Below, piece after piece: positions 29,141 to 43,394 of a DNA stretch of 64,000 nucleotides (position 1 is its first letter; every line of letters begins with the position of its first letter). The notes beneath the pieces are model-generated. The model saw nothing but the letters and a program-made list of their open reading frames with translations. It made no database searches and was not told where the DNA came from. The stretch is from Liolophura sinensis (Eukaryota > Mollusca > Polyplacophora > Chitonida > Chitonidae). Both the position numbers and the translations under genes were made by a program. Location of the stretch: contig NC_088307.1 in the NCBI RefSeq assembly GCF_032854445.1, positions 15,004,001-15,068,000 on the forward strand. Direction: 5' to 3'.

Positions 29141-30190
29141 AAAAAAAACCCAACCCGCCCATACACCCACATCGTGTTTTACAATGTCAATTTTTTGCCT
29201 TCCAAACTTTTTTTCACCGTGTCACTTTTATTTCTCCGTAGATGTTTGCCGGTGTGATATTTTGTTCTCAAAACCTATATGTAGATCTCCAGTCAACTCG
29301 TTATCAATGCAATGTTACATGTACGTAACATACTAGTCTGCTAGAACAATAGTTTTGAAAAACTGGACGGTGGAAGAGGCTTTGGCAGACATCACAGAAA
29401 GAGGGGAAAATCGGTAATGTCATATTTGTAACTGAAATGGTTTAAAGGGATTTAAACTTAAAACAATTCCTATTTTTGTACGCACGAGGCATCAGTGATG
29501 AGCGATTGACGCTTCATATCACCTATGGCTTGATAGAAATCAGGCATCAGTGAACGTTCTGCCACTGCTCTCAGTCGCCATTTGTGCATGGGGACATTGT
29601 TGATTAAACTGATAAAGTAGTCCTCTCGACAACAGTTTATGTAGGACACAGGACGATGCCAAAAGGCAGTGATAGAAAGTCTTCACAACAACACGATTGA
29701 GCAAGAATATCATCACAGTACACCAGATGGCGTACAAACTAAAGGGAAGTTTAGTGTGCACCCCAAGAAGAATAAGCATAGGGACCAAGGTACCTGTCTC
29801 GGGCAGGATCCAAAAGAACTTGGTTGACATTTTGATGACATGGAGTTTGCAGATCATATATACCTTAAGACATTTACACTGGACTGATTGGAGAGATAGA
29901 GTTACTCACCGCGTGACGTTTCGTCACAACAGCTCTATGACATAGTTTTAAGGATTACACAGTTAAACTGAATTTGCGCTTAGTTTCTGTCAGCAAAATT
30001 CAAGATTATGGGAAATTATATGGGAAAATATTCAGATTTGAGGAAAGAGTTATCACATTCGACTTACTGGACACATTGAGTCGCTGTCAACAAATATTCG
30101 TGTCTTGTTTATGGTTTTGATTTAACAGCACTGCAAATATGTGTTAATGCGTTGTGTCTAAGCAACACTACACTTCTGTATTAAATATTG
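29141..30190. other. Region downstream of the Prrx 3' end, no gene seen
   Basis: Short, overlapping ORFs without motifs. No repeat was recognised. Confidence 0.35.
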
Positions 30191-30191
30191 T

Positions 30192-30231
30192 TTTATTCGA
30201 AAGTGTAGGCATAGATTAAAGACTATTTATT
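30192..30231 (-). promoter_or_regulatory. Candidate polyadenylation signals for Prrx
   Basis: TTTATT at 30192-30197 and 30226-30231 reads AATAAA on the minus strand, about 630-670 bases past the Prrx stop codon. This would give a 3' UTR of roughly 0.65 kb. Inferred only from the hexamer. Confidence 0.3.
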
Positions 30232-30864
30232 AAGCCAAGGTATGGCCAGTTTCTGAAATGAAACGTCTGGCCAAAGATACATGTGTGTTACCCTTAGACA
30301 TTTAAGCTTTTTTTAACATACAGAACAAATGATCTGTAAATATGCCCCACATAAAGTTTACTAACTCATAGATGGCTTACATCCTAAGTTTCAAAGAACT
30401 GTATGTGACATTGTCTTATTTTGTTTCTTCAGAATGTTCTAGAGGCACTGAAGGAATGAGTGTCTCTTGCTGTGAACACTGTCTAAGTCATTTAAGTACA
30501 CGTACACATAGACGTAGTTGTCTTCACAGCTTCTAAAAACCACCCGTCCAATAAAATGAACATAAACTGCAATTCGCCTTGATACAATTTGGCACACGAA
30601 TATACGCTGTGAATCAATGCTGTTGCATATTTAATAAATTGCATAGTACAGTGAAGACCACAGTCCGAGATGTTCAAATCTGTAGAAAGACACTTCGGTC
30701 TGGTACAGATTATTGCAAAAACATAGCCTGTCTCTTGATAACATGGTTCATCAACCACATAGAAATATGCAACAGACGAACAGAGCTGCACCATCAGTTC
30801 ATAATAGTTTTTGTACATATCAGGATGGAAAATATTGCGATAATGAAGACATAGAGGTCATAGG

Positions 30865-31862
<998 letters not shown>

Positions 31863-32080
31863 TCAGAACAAGTGCTCCCAGTGAATTGTGAAATTACAAC
31901 ACGTCCAGAAAAAAATGCCAATCTATCCTGTATACAACTTACACTATTAGCTAGACACAAAAACTACCCATGTGCACAGCTAGCTGTAGCCTGAAATGTC
32001 TTTCAAGCCACACAATCACTGTGACATTAATTTCAAAAAGGAAACAAATACGGAAGAATTTCGTGATTTCAATTTTGATA

Positions 32081-32348
32081 CAATCATGACTGTCTGGAAC
32101 ATTTGGCTTTACCATATACATTCATGACTGCCTGGAACATTTGGCTTTACCATATACATTCATGACTGCCTGGAAAATTTGGCTTCACCATATACAATCA
32201 TGACTGCCTGGAACATTTGGCTTTACCATATACAATCATGACTGCCTGGAACATTTGGCTTTACCATATACAATCATGACTGCCTGGAACATTTGGCTTT
32301 ACCATATACAATCATGACTGCCTGGAACATTTGGCTTTACCATATATA
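32081..32348. repeat. 38-bp tandem repeat x 7
   Basis: The unit is CAATCATGACTGCCTGGAAC followed by ATTTGGCTTTACCATATA. Copies are nearly identical (CAATC/CATTC and GCCTGG/GTCTGG variants), suggesting recent expansion. It begins about 270 bp upstream of the Prrx homeodomain exon. Confidence 0.93.
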
Positions 32349-33019
32349 ATTTTTTGTAAATCACACTCCACAGCATCATCCTTCTAAAAGGAAAAAAACG
32401 TTTTTTTTTAGGTTCTAGCCACTCTTGTGAAAACTGGAAGAAATGAGCCTATGCATATTTGCATGTAGTCCACTACAAGTGTTGTTAAAAAGTGTACCTA
32501 GCATGAAAACCCTTTATGCAACATTAATCTAAGATTAACATTCACTGAATTATAAATAAGGCTGGTCGAGAGGCATTCTCAGATTTATTTTGTGTGATCT
32601 TCGCAGTTGTAGCAGATGTATAGACTTACGTATAATCTACTTTTCCAAATAGGATTTCTCCTAACTTTTCAAGGGCAGAATTACAGCAAGCACCAACATT
32701 TTAAAATAAATCATGTTTCTCTTTTATGAAAAAAGCAGTAAACGTAAACGTTAATTCCAAGACAAGTACACAACACAACAAATAAAGATTAATGCAGCAA
32801 AATGCGTAACTGCAAGTCAAATGTTAAAATCAGTCCTTAGCGTCAACACTCAAAAAACAAGGCGATATACATATAAACACTAGACTGGTTAAAACACATA
32901 CAAGAAAGAATACCAAACATCCATAGTCAAGACTCAAGACATGAAATTTTAATCTACCTGCACGAGGCTTCAAACGAAAGAAAAGAAGTTAAAACAGATT
33001 TAAGTTCGCATTTAAATTC

Positions 33020-33285
33020 TTTTCAAAGACTTTTCAAGCTATTATTTTAGCTGNNNNNNNNNNNNNNNNNNNNNNNNNNNNNNNNNNNNNNNNNNNNNNN
33101 NNNNNNNNNNNNNNNNNNNNNNNNNNNNNNNNNNNNNNNNNNNNNNNNNNNNNNNNNNNNNNNNNNNNNNNNNNNNNNNNNNNNNNNNNNNNNNNNNNNN
33201 NNNNNNNNNNNNNNNNNNNNNNNNNNNNNNNNNNNNNNNNNNNNNNNNNNNNNTTCAAAGACTTTTCAAGGTATTATTTTAGCTG
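33020..33285. other. 200-N assembly gap with matching flanks
   Basis: Bases 33054-33253 are exactly 200 N. The last 32 bases before the gap (from TTCAAAGACTTTTCAAGC to TTTTAGCTG) reappear immediately after it with one mismatch (AAGCTATT/AAGGTATT). This suggests that the two contig ends overlap and the gap length is arbitrary. Confidence 0.9.
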
Positions 33286-36200
33286 TTATTGTTTGCGTTT
33301 GCTAATATCAAAACACACTTGATACCACTCATGTTGATAGCAATGAACGTTTTAATAACCGCGAATGTGACCGGTCCAGTACTGAGCGTTTCGTTTCCTT
33401 TTTTAACTGAGCTATATACTTGGTTACTTATCTGGTTTTACAACCGGATGACTCAGTGACTTCTGAGACATGTATTAATTTTGATGTACTTTACGTCATA
33501 CATGTAATAGGAACAATTTTTCAAACTCTAGGATAATTCTTATGAAAAATCAATTACATACAATTAAATTAAAATATTTCTTCTTTACAACGTCTAATAC
33601 CTTAATGAACGACAAGTTTTCAGTGATGTTTTTTTATTCATCTACTCTTTTCTTGCATGTGGCTCTGATTTTGTAACCGGTGGCTCTTTCCAATAGGGTG
33701 TTTTACGAGTTAAGTGTTAGGATAACAGAGATTATTCTTCCTGGGTTGACGCAGTGTGTTTACAAAAACTCGCATCGCTTGCTGCCAGATCTCTTCACCT
33801 CCACCCTGCATCCAAACTGGCTTATCTCCCCTGGTGCTGGTAATATTTTGCGATTATATTTCCCGGCCATTGAGGGCTAAAGGGCGGAAGGCAAAAACAA
33901 AAACGCATAAAGATTAGAAAGAGGTTCAACAACATGTCACATGTTGCACAGGTTTTACAGAACGCTTCAGTTGAACAAGAGTATTAAGTTTCTGAGCCTC
34001 GCCGCCATGTCTGGCCCATGTTGGAGAAATTCGGGACTCAGCCGCGATATGGGCAGCCTGATGGATGGACGTGAGGGCCAGCGGTTATCGGGAGGCTCGG
34101 GACAAATATCCCAAGTAGATTTCCTCCGTTGCGTTTATTAGAGGCCATCTGTCAACGTGACTGTTAAAAGAACCGGACTATCTTTCGTCGCGGCAGGAAA
34201 TGTAGATAGAGAGCATCGCGACGCAGTGTATGGAGTCAGTCGAGCCCCATTTTGTATGTCCAGCGATTTTGATAACTTTGCTTCTTGTCGAGTTATTTAA
34301 ACAATGAAGCTAACTTTGATGAGACATTATACTTAACAAGATACACGTTATAATACTTCAACTTCACGGCAACAGGTCTCCACACAGCTTTAATCTGTCT
34401 CAACCAATGAAGTGACAGCGAAGACGTGGGAATGTCTGCAGCTAACATTTGCGATCCAGTGTCAGGATACACAAGTCATTAATCCAGGCCCGAGTTGTAT
34501 CGTCTGTTGCTCATTCATTCTTGTTCCATGGCGTTTATTTCCTTCCGCCGAACACTTCTATATATGTATGTTAAAAGAGTTATATTGCCCAATTTAGAGT
34601 AAGTTAGACTCATCATTGCGCGCTAAAAGACAATCCACTCTTTTTTAGCTTACTTCCAATGTTTAAATGAATGTAATATTTTAAGGTAAGAACAAAAGCC
34701 AAGTGTTAAAGAGCACTGACTGTAATGACCTTGACCTTACATACGCTTTATACCTTTAGTTTTTAAGCAGCGTATCACAATAGCATGGATTTGCGTAACG
34801 TTATCGACGGACATACGAACGTAGCCAGAAAAAAAATATCGTTGAACGGACAGCATTTACTTGGACGCAGAAGAAAGCGGATGTGATATGGTAAGTTATT
34901 CCACGACTATAGTCAACTTTTTATCAGTCGTACTGAGCAGAACGGAAATGAAATGTGATAACGTTCAATGGTAACAACTATACTATACGTCAATGGAAAA
35001 ATTCATAGCAACTTTGCGCAGTATAATTAAGTCAGCGTTTAGGGGTGAAGTACTTGCGCGTTGTATTAAAGGCTGACATCTGTCCCCAAATATAGACGAG
35101 AGGAAATGCTGTTTGCTTTGGTGTTCAGTAGAGAGCTTTACCGGATTTGCATAACTTGTATCTCAAAATGAAATTTCTTTATTTCTTAAACAGAAAGCTT
35201 TCATTCTTTGCTTGAAAAACAAACGCTACGAGATAACACTTAGGAACAAAGTGTAGGTAACTGAAAAGGCAACGAATGTAAAACCTAATGGACGCAATAA
35301 AGTGGAACGTTATATTCAAAATTCAACCCACATACCGGTATTTCAATTATACATCGCATGCGTTGTGGCTACCTGCTTGATGTTATGATGCCAAAGGACT
35401 AGTTATCCCGTAGAACAATATTCCAAATTCAAATTCAAGCTCATATCAGTGTCAAACACTGTAACCACAACCTTAGTACACTGCATCAGGGAAATAAGCT
35501 GGTGGAACAATTTAGCATTGAAATTAGTTCACCAATCAAGCCAATAAATCAGTGTTTTACAACTGATGATTGACGTGCTGCAAATATAGTGCATAGTTTT
35601 CGAAAACAAAACCTGACTACGGGTGGGGGGGGGGGGAGTCAAGAATTATGCCGTTGTCTAAGATTCATTTCGGCGCTATGAAACTCAGTAAAAATAATTA
35701 TAATAACCTTTGAAATACTAATAATAGACTTTCGACACATAGCCCATCCGGTTGTTCCCATTGGTGAAAGATCCACCAGTAATTTACATAACTTTAATAG
35801 AGTTTGATACCATTAATTTTTATAGCACGAAGTTTTATTAGGTTGAACCCGATTGACCTCGTTTTTCTGAGAGATGAAAGGATATAGGCACGACGAATAA
35901 AAGCAAACGTGTTCCACTCGATGGAGGTTTACGCTCGCGCCAGGTTGTTGTATAGTTAAATAAGTTTTGTCTACCGCTTGATCCAGATTTGGAGAGGATA
36001 CTCGGACTTTCTTTAGCTGCCATGTGAACTTCCTATATCTGGGATAAAAAATGGCCCAGACGTTACATTCATTAATGTGTAATTAATCATTCGTTTGGCG
36101 TCACAGCCAGGCTGAGGCACCGGAAGCCTTGCACTTCGTCCGAAAGACCCCAAAATACAGCGTGGGAAAGAAATGGTGAAAGAAGGAGAGGCGAACTTAT

Positions 36201-36786
36201 CACGGAGTGGAGCGCCCAAAGAGCCTCTCTGCAGGTCTCACACAGCTCAGCCCCGGGAGAAGAAACCGATGAGAGGAGGCGGCCAAAGCCTCGCCCGCCC
36301 GTCACTCATTTACCGATATCAGTTTACAAAACTAATATTTGGAATGAGACTATGTCATCTCTCTTACCAGATACAATTCACGGTCTATTACATTTGTAAG
36401 GTTTACCGTGACCGTCGTAGCTTAATGTATGGGCGGGAAATGAATGAATGAAAAACAGACTCCCAGACTTATTTACTTTTTACGGCAGATACTGGCCATC
36501 CACAGAAGCGTAATCTGGCAAGGTTGTAGTAATGACCAAATCTTACACAATACTTTTCCTCCACACATCCGTACTTGTGAAAACAGTGGCACCGACAATC
36601 TTGACACGAAAACCCATGTTCATGAGTTTAGAGAGCACCTGAAGCTGTTAGGCAAGGGAGTTATGTGCTCCCGGTAGGCCTACTCAAAACTTCGGTTAGG
36701 AAATCTACTGTACGATATAATGCTGTTTTTGGGGGGCACGTCTCCCATGACGTATTGTAACGTTAGTTGTTCAATATAAAACTTGT
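33286..36786. other. Non-coding stretch upstream of the Prrx homeodomain exon
   Basis: No coding exon recognised. 36080-36310 is richer in G+C and CpG and carries overlapping unremarkable ORFs on both strands. A poly-G run lies at 35623-35637. It is probably intron or upstream region of Prrx (inference from the missing N-terminal exon). Confidence 0.35.
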
Positions 36787-36924
36787 AAACCTGCGGTTGG
36801 TGGTGGGTTTCACCCGGGCTGTGCCCGATTCCCACCCACCATAATGCTGGCCGCCGTCGTATAAGTGAAATATTCTTGAGTACGGCGTAAAACACCAATC
36901 AAATAAATAAAATAAATAAATAAA
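36787..36924 (+). mobile_element. SINE family A, 3' part
   Basis: AACCTGCGGTTGGTGGTGGG, CCACCATAATGCTGGCCGCC, GTGAAATATTCTTGAGTACG and a tail of AAATAAAT repeats. Sequence is close to consensus, so the copy is young, but it is 5'-truncated. Confidence 0.9.
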
Positions 36925-37559
36925 ACTGGTGAGGACGCAGAGACTTTTGCACTTATTACCAACTTGGTCCTTTCTCGGTATTGGTGAAAATTTGTAGTAA
37001 ATCTAAACAATAATTTAAAATGCTTATAGATATTTGACAAAGACACTGACAGTGACGGCTAAGTACTGAGATTTTCCATCCTTAAATAATGCATGTCTGA
37101 AAGGCCAATACTTCTGTTCGATTGCCGAAATGGCACTTTTAGCTTCCATAAACAAAGATCTTTTGTCCTCAGAAGGCATTTACATACGATGTTGGGGTTA
37201 TTACGGGCTTGAATAGTTTGAAGTACAAACAGTCAGCGACAAGACAATTGCCACAAAATTTCCAAAAATAAAATTCAGCAGTTAGAAAAATACACGTAAA
37301 AGGCTTGGATTATAAAAAAGAACGATATATATACAAGCATGTGGTCTTTGTTATCTTATAAGTGTGCACAACGTAATTGTACACAATTAAAACAATAGAA
37401 ATATATGAGCATAACATTCTGTAAAGGATTGACGCAATGAGCCAGGATATATTTACATATATAATATAACCTTGAATTGTTCCCAAATTTTCAATATTGC
37501 TCCCTGTAGAATTTCATGAGGTGCACTGATTAGTGGTCTGAAACATCAAAGCTCCGTTG

Positions 37560-37628
37560 CATTTGCGCCTCCGTCGTATACGTGAAATATTCTTCACTAC
37601 GACGTAAAACACCAATCAAAAAAAAAAC
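37560..37628 (+). mobile_element. SINE family A, short 3' fragment
   Basis: CCTCCGTCGTATACGTGAAA then TATTCTTCACTACGACG and AAACACCAATCAAAAAAAAA. The usual AAAT tail is replaced by poly-A. Confidence 0.7.
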
Positions 37629-38374
37629 ATAGTATTTGTTTTGAATATGCCGCCTTCCAGTAAAATCTTGTTACGCAATATTTAATGAATGCTCACCAAA
37701 CACTTCCTCAGAAATATTGGAAACAGGTACTTTTTTGACTTTATCCGCATTCTTCCTAAAGAAAGTATCTATGAAAAATCTATATAGAGTCACTTGGCAG
37801 AATTGTATGTATTCGTCACACAGCACGCCACTAAAGCAGTTTCACGGCGCCTGCTTGTGTTCAAATAGGCAATTCTTATAAACGGATGAAGCCTAACAGT
37901 TTCATTTAACATTTAGCTTAGAACTGTTTCATGAACTGTTTCATGAACAGCATGGGTATAAGACTCGCAAACAATGAACTATCCTTATTTGGTTCAACAA
38001 GATTGTTTTATGCCCACATATTTTTAACAGCAGTATGAGAACTTAGTTTACGATAGAAAGAGACCATGGAGTAGTCTGTGACAATAATTTTAACATATCC
38101 TGACGGTGCATTTGGTAAAAAAGGCTGCCTTGCTGTGGCGAAATCTATTTGTTTGTCAAAACTACCCTAAGTGGCCTTTTTTTCTTTCGCCGACTTTTTA
38201 TCACCATTTACCTGTTGGCATGCATTGGCACCTTAGCATATGCTTGACGGTTGGCTTGAAAGAAATACACATAACTGCGCGAGACAGAAATAAACGCGCT
38301 AATTAATCATGTCAAATAAAAACAAACTTTTTATGGGTTGCAACAATGTTCCTGGCTGTTGAGGATAAGCCAAA

Positions 38375-38656
38375 ATGTCATCCGCAGCGGGGAATCCCGG
38401 CCAGACGCTTGTGGACCGTCTCTGCATTGACAGGAATAGACGGGTCCGCTTCAGGCTTGGGCGGGTCGAGTACCTGAACGCTTCGGGGGGACCCAGCAGG
38501 ACGCGGACCAGGCCCCACCGGGAATTATCTCCTACCGACATGCCCGAGTATAAGTTTGGATACAACAGTCGTCTATGTCCTCTCATGCGGTTGAGGGGCA
38601 GATACACTATCTCCGCTCCAGCACATTTATCATGGCGGCAGAAGCACGGGAGATAA
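38375..38656 (+). other. CpG-rich block with an unrecognised 93-codon ORF
   Basis: The 300-bp block is much richer in G+C and CpG than its surroundings. The plus-strand ORF (MSSAAGNPGQTLVDRLCIDR...) is Arg-rich, and a longer minus-strand ORF (38299-38661) covers the same bases. Neither shows a family I know. It could be an unannotated exon, a conserved regulatory block or a CpG-island-like promoter. I do not call it a gene. Confidence 0.25.
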
Positions 38657-39237
38657 CCCAAGCGTTAATTTACGTCCGCGGTAATATATTACCCGTATCT
38701 TTTCCCGCGGTACATCACGTGCTTACAGACCATTAGATAAGGTCGCTACGTACTGTAACGCTCGCGTAAGTTTCGCTTAGCTATAAATTAGCGGAACGGA
38801 AATAAAACGAAGTAATTGCGCTTTATAAAATTGATAAGTGTGTAAATGGCGTGGTTAGATGCAGATAAACGCTTCCACAGAGCCTATGATAGTTTGCACA
38901 AAAAGTAGTGAAGGTGGTAGAGAATGGCGCCTTTCTCTGAGGCAGCAACACTCTGGACAAACAGAAAACAAATTAAAATACCCCGATATGCATAACCATG
39001 ATTTACTCTAAAAATGAATAACTGTTCGGTAATTATTAATGACATTTATATGAAATGTTTCCCACCAACTAACTTCTGATTGGCTGTCAATTTTGCAGAA
39101 GAGCAGCTTCTAGTGTCACAGAATTCGGCACATATATGATCCGAGAATCTTCTACAATGTAGAGCATGATATTTATACAGATTTTAGATGAAATGTCGCT
39201 TAAATAAATTTCCCCTTTTCCCCTTTTCACGGACTTA

Positions 39238-40805
39238 CAAAATAAGGGCTATGTATTAGACGGACCGTGTAGAAGGACTATGTCGTAGACGGACTGTGTA
39301 GAAGAAGGACTGTTTAATGGAGGGACTGTGTAGGAAAAGAGCCGTGCAGTAGACTGACTTACAGGATAAGGGCTGCGTAGTAGACGGACCGTGTAGAAGA
39401 AGAACTGTGTAGTAGAGGGACTGTGTAGAAGAAGGACTGTGTAGTAGAGGGGCTTACAGGATAAAGGCTGTATAGTAGAGTGACTGTGTGGAAGAAGGGC
39501 TGTGTGGTGGAGGGGACTGTGTAGAAGAAGGATTGTATAGAAGAAGAGCTGTGTAGTAGAGGGACTGTGTAGAAGAAGGACTGTGTAGAAGAAGGACTGT
39601 GTACAAGAAGGGCTGTGTAGTAGAGGGACTGTGTAGTAGAGGAACTGTGTAATTGAGGGATTGTGTAGAAGAAGGACTGTGTAGTAGAGGGACTGTGTAG
39701 AAGAAGTACTGTGTAGAAGAAGGACTGTGTAGTAGAGGGACTGTGTAGAAGAAGTACTGTGTAAAAGAAGGAATGTGTAGTAGAGGGACTGTGTAGTAGA
39801 AGGACTGTTTAGCAGAGGGACTGTGTAGTAGAGGGACTGTGTAGAAGAAGGACTCTGTAGTAGAGGGACTGTGTAGTAGAGGAACTGTGTAATTGAAGGA
39901 TTGTGTAGAAGAAGGACTGTGTAGTAGCGGGACTGTGTAGAAGAAGGACTGTTTAGCAGAGGGACTGTGTAGTACAGGGACTGTGTAGTAGAAGGACTGT
40001 GTACAAGAAGGGCTGCGTAGTAGAGGGGCTGTGTAGTAGAGGAACTGTGTAATTGAGGGATTGTGTAGAAGAAGGACTGTGTAGTAGAGAGACTGTGTAG
40101 AAGAAGGACCGTGTAGAAGAAGGACTGTGTAGTAGAGGGACTGTGTAGTAGAAGGACTGTGTAGCTGAGGGACTGTGTAGTAGAGGGACTGTGTAGAAGA
40201 AGGACTGTGTAAAGAAGGGCTGTGTAGTAGAGGGGCTGTGTAGTAGAGGAACTGTGTAGAAGGACTCTGTAGTAGAGAGACTGTGTAGTAGAAAGACTGT
40301 GTAGCAGAGGGACTGTGTAGTAGAGGGACTGTGTAGCAGAGGGACTGTGTACAAGAAGGGCTGTGTAGTAGAGTGACTGTGTAGTAGAGGAACTGTGTAA
40401 TTGAGGGATTGTGTAGAAGAAGGACTGTGTAGTAGAGGGACTGTGTAGAAGAAGTACTGTGTAGAAGAAGGACTGTGTAGTAGATGGACTGTGTAGTAGA
40501 AGGACTATGTAGCTGAGTGACTGTGTAGTAGACGGACAGTGTACAAGAAGGACTGTGTACAAGAAGGGCTGTGTAGTAGAGGGACTGTGTAATAGAAGGA
40601 CTGTGTAAAGAAGGGCTGTGTAGTAGAGGGACTGTGTAGTAGAGGAACTGTGTAATTGAGGGACTGTGTAGAATAAGGACTGTGTAGTAGAGGGACTATG
40701 TAGAAGAAGTACTGTGTAGAAGAAGGACTGTGTAGTAGAGGGGCTGTGTAGAAGAAGTACTGTGTAGAAGAAGGACTGTGTAGTGGAGGGACTGTGTAGT
40801 AGGTG
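39238..40805. repeat. 16-bp minisatellite, about 97 copies
   Basis: The array is built from GGACTGTGTAGTAGAG and variants GGACTGTGTAGAAGAA, with occasional AACTGTGTAATTGAGG and short deletions. On the minus strand the unit has no stop in any of the three frames, and since 16 is not a multiple of 3 the frames cycle every 48 bases. This yields a 437-codon open frame (40562-39249) of YTVLLLHSPSTTQSL-like repeats and two overlapping shorter ones. These are artefacts of the repeat. Confidence 0.95.
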
Positions 40806-40965
40806 GCGAGTGGCAATTAAAAAAAGATCCAGATAAAACCAAACAACAACATTATCACGCGAAGACCTTTTCTAGAGCTCCGGAGCTGCATGTTTTAATA
40901 TGGGCTGTAACACGCAGGATTAACACAAGATTAACAAATCTTCAGCTCATAAATGATTTGAGTTC

Positions 40966-41107
40966 GTGGGAAGGTCTGCCAGCAACCTGCGGGTTTCCCC
41001 GGGTTCTGACCGGTTTCTACCCACCATAATGCTGGCCGCCGTCGTATAAGTAAAATATTCTTGAGTACGGCGTAAAACACCAATCAAATAAATAAATAAA
41101 TAAATAT
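40966..41107 (+). mobile_element. SINE family A, 3' two-thirds
   Basis: GTGGGAAGGTCTGCCAGCAA, CCACCATAATGCTGGCCGCC, GTATAAGTAAAATATTCTTG and a tail of four AAAT repeats. It starts in the region after the tRNA-like head. Confidence 0.9.
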
Positions 41108-42600
41108 AAATGATTCGTGGATGACGGGGAAGAGCAACACTTAAGAGCATAGGACTTCTGAAATACTAACTCACATTTTATTTAGCACCAAAATCTTTAT
41201 CGGTTTTTTATACGGTTTCTTGAGCTCTACCAAAAGCAGGTCAGTCAAATGGGAACTATCGCCCCAAAATCTCCAGAGTCGAGGGTCATCTTTCATTGGA
41301 CCCCAAATGTTTTGCGATTAAGGAAATTTTGATTGACACATGTCGACATTTCTTTTAGTAATTTGATTCCTCTTGTTACTTCCGAAGTTTTTAATCTTTT
41401 GACAAAACTGATGTCAAGAAATTCGAAACTGTGGCTAAGATAGGAGAGTAAAATTAGAATGACAATTTTTAAAATATCAAGGACATATCAAGACCCCGAG
41501 AATACACGCATAAACACCTAATGCAGATGCACATATGTTGAGATGGAAACAATTTCAAACACAAGTGAAGATCGGCAAACACAACCGTAATCACATAACG
41601 GAAAGAAAGACACCAACGGCAATCAGTTATAAATAAATAAATTAAAGTACACGCAATTATGCCTGCAATTGAGGAAATATGAGAATTTATACCTCCACGC
41701 ATTCAGTGATTTTCCATATCAACCAATGCTCCAGACTTTGACCTGACGTAATTAGCTAAAGCTTCTGGTGTTAATTAAGCATCTGTAAGCGTGTATTTGC
41801 AAGAAAGAGGCTTGTTTTCATCAACAGTTATGGCACAACGGTCATTCATATGCTTACTGAAAAACCCTTCACAATGAGTCAGTATTGGAAATGTGAAGTT
41901 CACAAACACTAGGTGCATGCATATAAAGAGGACATTAGTAAAATATCCGGCAGATATTGAACCGTCAGTATTCATAATTATACACCCGTCTTCCAGGCAT
42001 AAATGTTCATCTCACAATTGTGACCCCCCCCCCCCACCAAAAAAAATTATTTCATTCGTCTCTGTATCTTCACCAATCTGAGCAGAATATTATAACTTAG
42101 GCATACATTTATTTTACTTAAACAAACTATACATTTCACCACAGGCCTATCGTCGATGTTTTTACTGGTTCAGATAAGGTTATCACGAATCACCAGGTAG
42201 TAATAGGGCTACTTTGCAATCCACAGCGCAGAAACTTGCGGCATAGCCGTGTGGTGAGACGGCATCACGTAAGGGTAGGCTAAGCAAGTGTTAGTCCACA
42301 TCATAGGCAATATAACAGTTTTATGGACACGATATTACATTTGAATGTATTTTTCTTTTGTTCGAGTTTCTACCTTTACTGAAAACCTCCGACTGTTTTC
42401 TGAATTCTGCTACTTGCTACTGTTTGAAGCAAAGTTTATTAGAAGACGTGATTATTTCCTTGTATGAGATATATGATCTACCGTTGCACAAATCTGTGAA
42501 ACAGTTTTCTCCTAAATTGATTATGGATGCTTCCTCCCCTATTCTGCACTGTTCGTCATTACAAATGTTTTTGCAAGCTGTGTGATAATACTACACTGAA
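41108..42600. other. A+T-rich spacer, no gene seen
   Basis: Short ORFs only. A poly-C then poly-A run lies at 42025-42048. Confidence 0.35.
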
Positions 42601-42959
42601 AAAACAAATGTTTAACATTTAAACATCTCTTTGCAACAGATAATAAACGTGCTTAATGTTTAATTGTAACATGTTTAATACATAAACACTTAAACATGTT
42701 TATCCAACAACTGATAATAAGACCGCTTTATAATATTAATCATATACAATGAAAACTTTCAATCACTCCGTTTAACAAATAAACCCATTCAATTTACTAC
42801 ATACATTACTGCATTTATACCATAAATGTTAGTATTTATAAATACTGCAGGTATTTATAAAATAAATCAACATATTTATGAATCATACAGGTGTATTTGA
42901 AAAATAAACACATTATGCACCGCCTTCTTAAAACAATTAACACGGCAACAAAGATAGCG

Positions 42960-43260
42960 ATATGTTTCCATTTAAAGTTGATCATTAAACCTGAAGCAAT
43001 ATGGACAAGGCAACGTGGACAAGGCAATATGGACATGGCAATATGGACAATAGAGATATGGAAACCACCAATATGACCCACGTCGCATGTGAGAAAGTTC
43101 TATAGGCCGTTTATGAAATAACTAAATAAATGCACCGACGGTTATAAAATGACTAACTAAATATATTAACTCATATACATAGGCTGTTTACAAAATAACT
43201 AAATAAATACACTAAATGCTATACAAAGTCTATTTAGAAAATAGCTAAATAAATGTATCA
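42960..43260. repeat. Two small degenerate tandem repeats
   Basis: 43003-43055 repeats a 14-15 bp unit like ATGGACAAGGCAAT about four times. 43105-43255 has about four imperfect copies of TTTATAAAATAACTAAATAAA with ACTAAATA variants. No gene here. Confidence 0.6.
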
Positions 43261-43394
43261 ATTAATACAAAGCTAATACTAATATGTAAATACTAGACAT
43301 TATCGAAAGCATACAGTTTCTCAGGGTGTTTTAGCAGTATAAATGTAAAAAAGTATAAATTCTCAGATCTGAAGAAAACCACTAAAATCTATTC

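Noticed and set aside
30492-30818. 108-codon minus ORF below the Prrx stop
   Set aside because: It falls in the likely Prrx 3' UTR, has no motif and overlaps a plus-strand ORF of similar length.
39249-40562. 437-codon minus-strand ORF rich in YTV/LLHSPSTTQS
   Set aside because: It comes from a 16-bp repeat that lacks stops in all three minus frames; overlapping frames give the same residues. No start context or domain.
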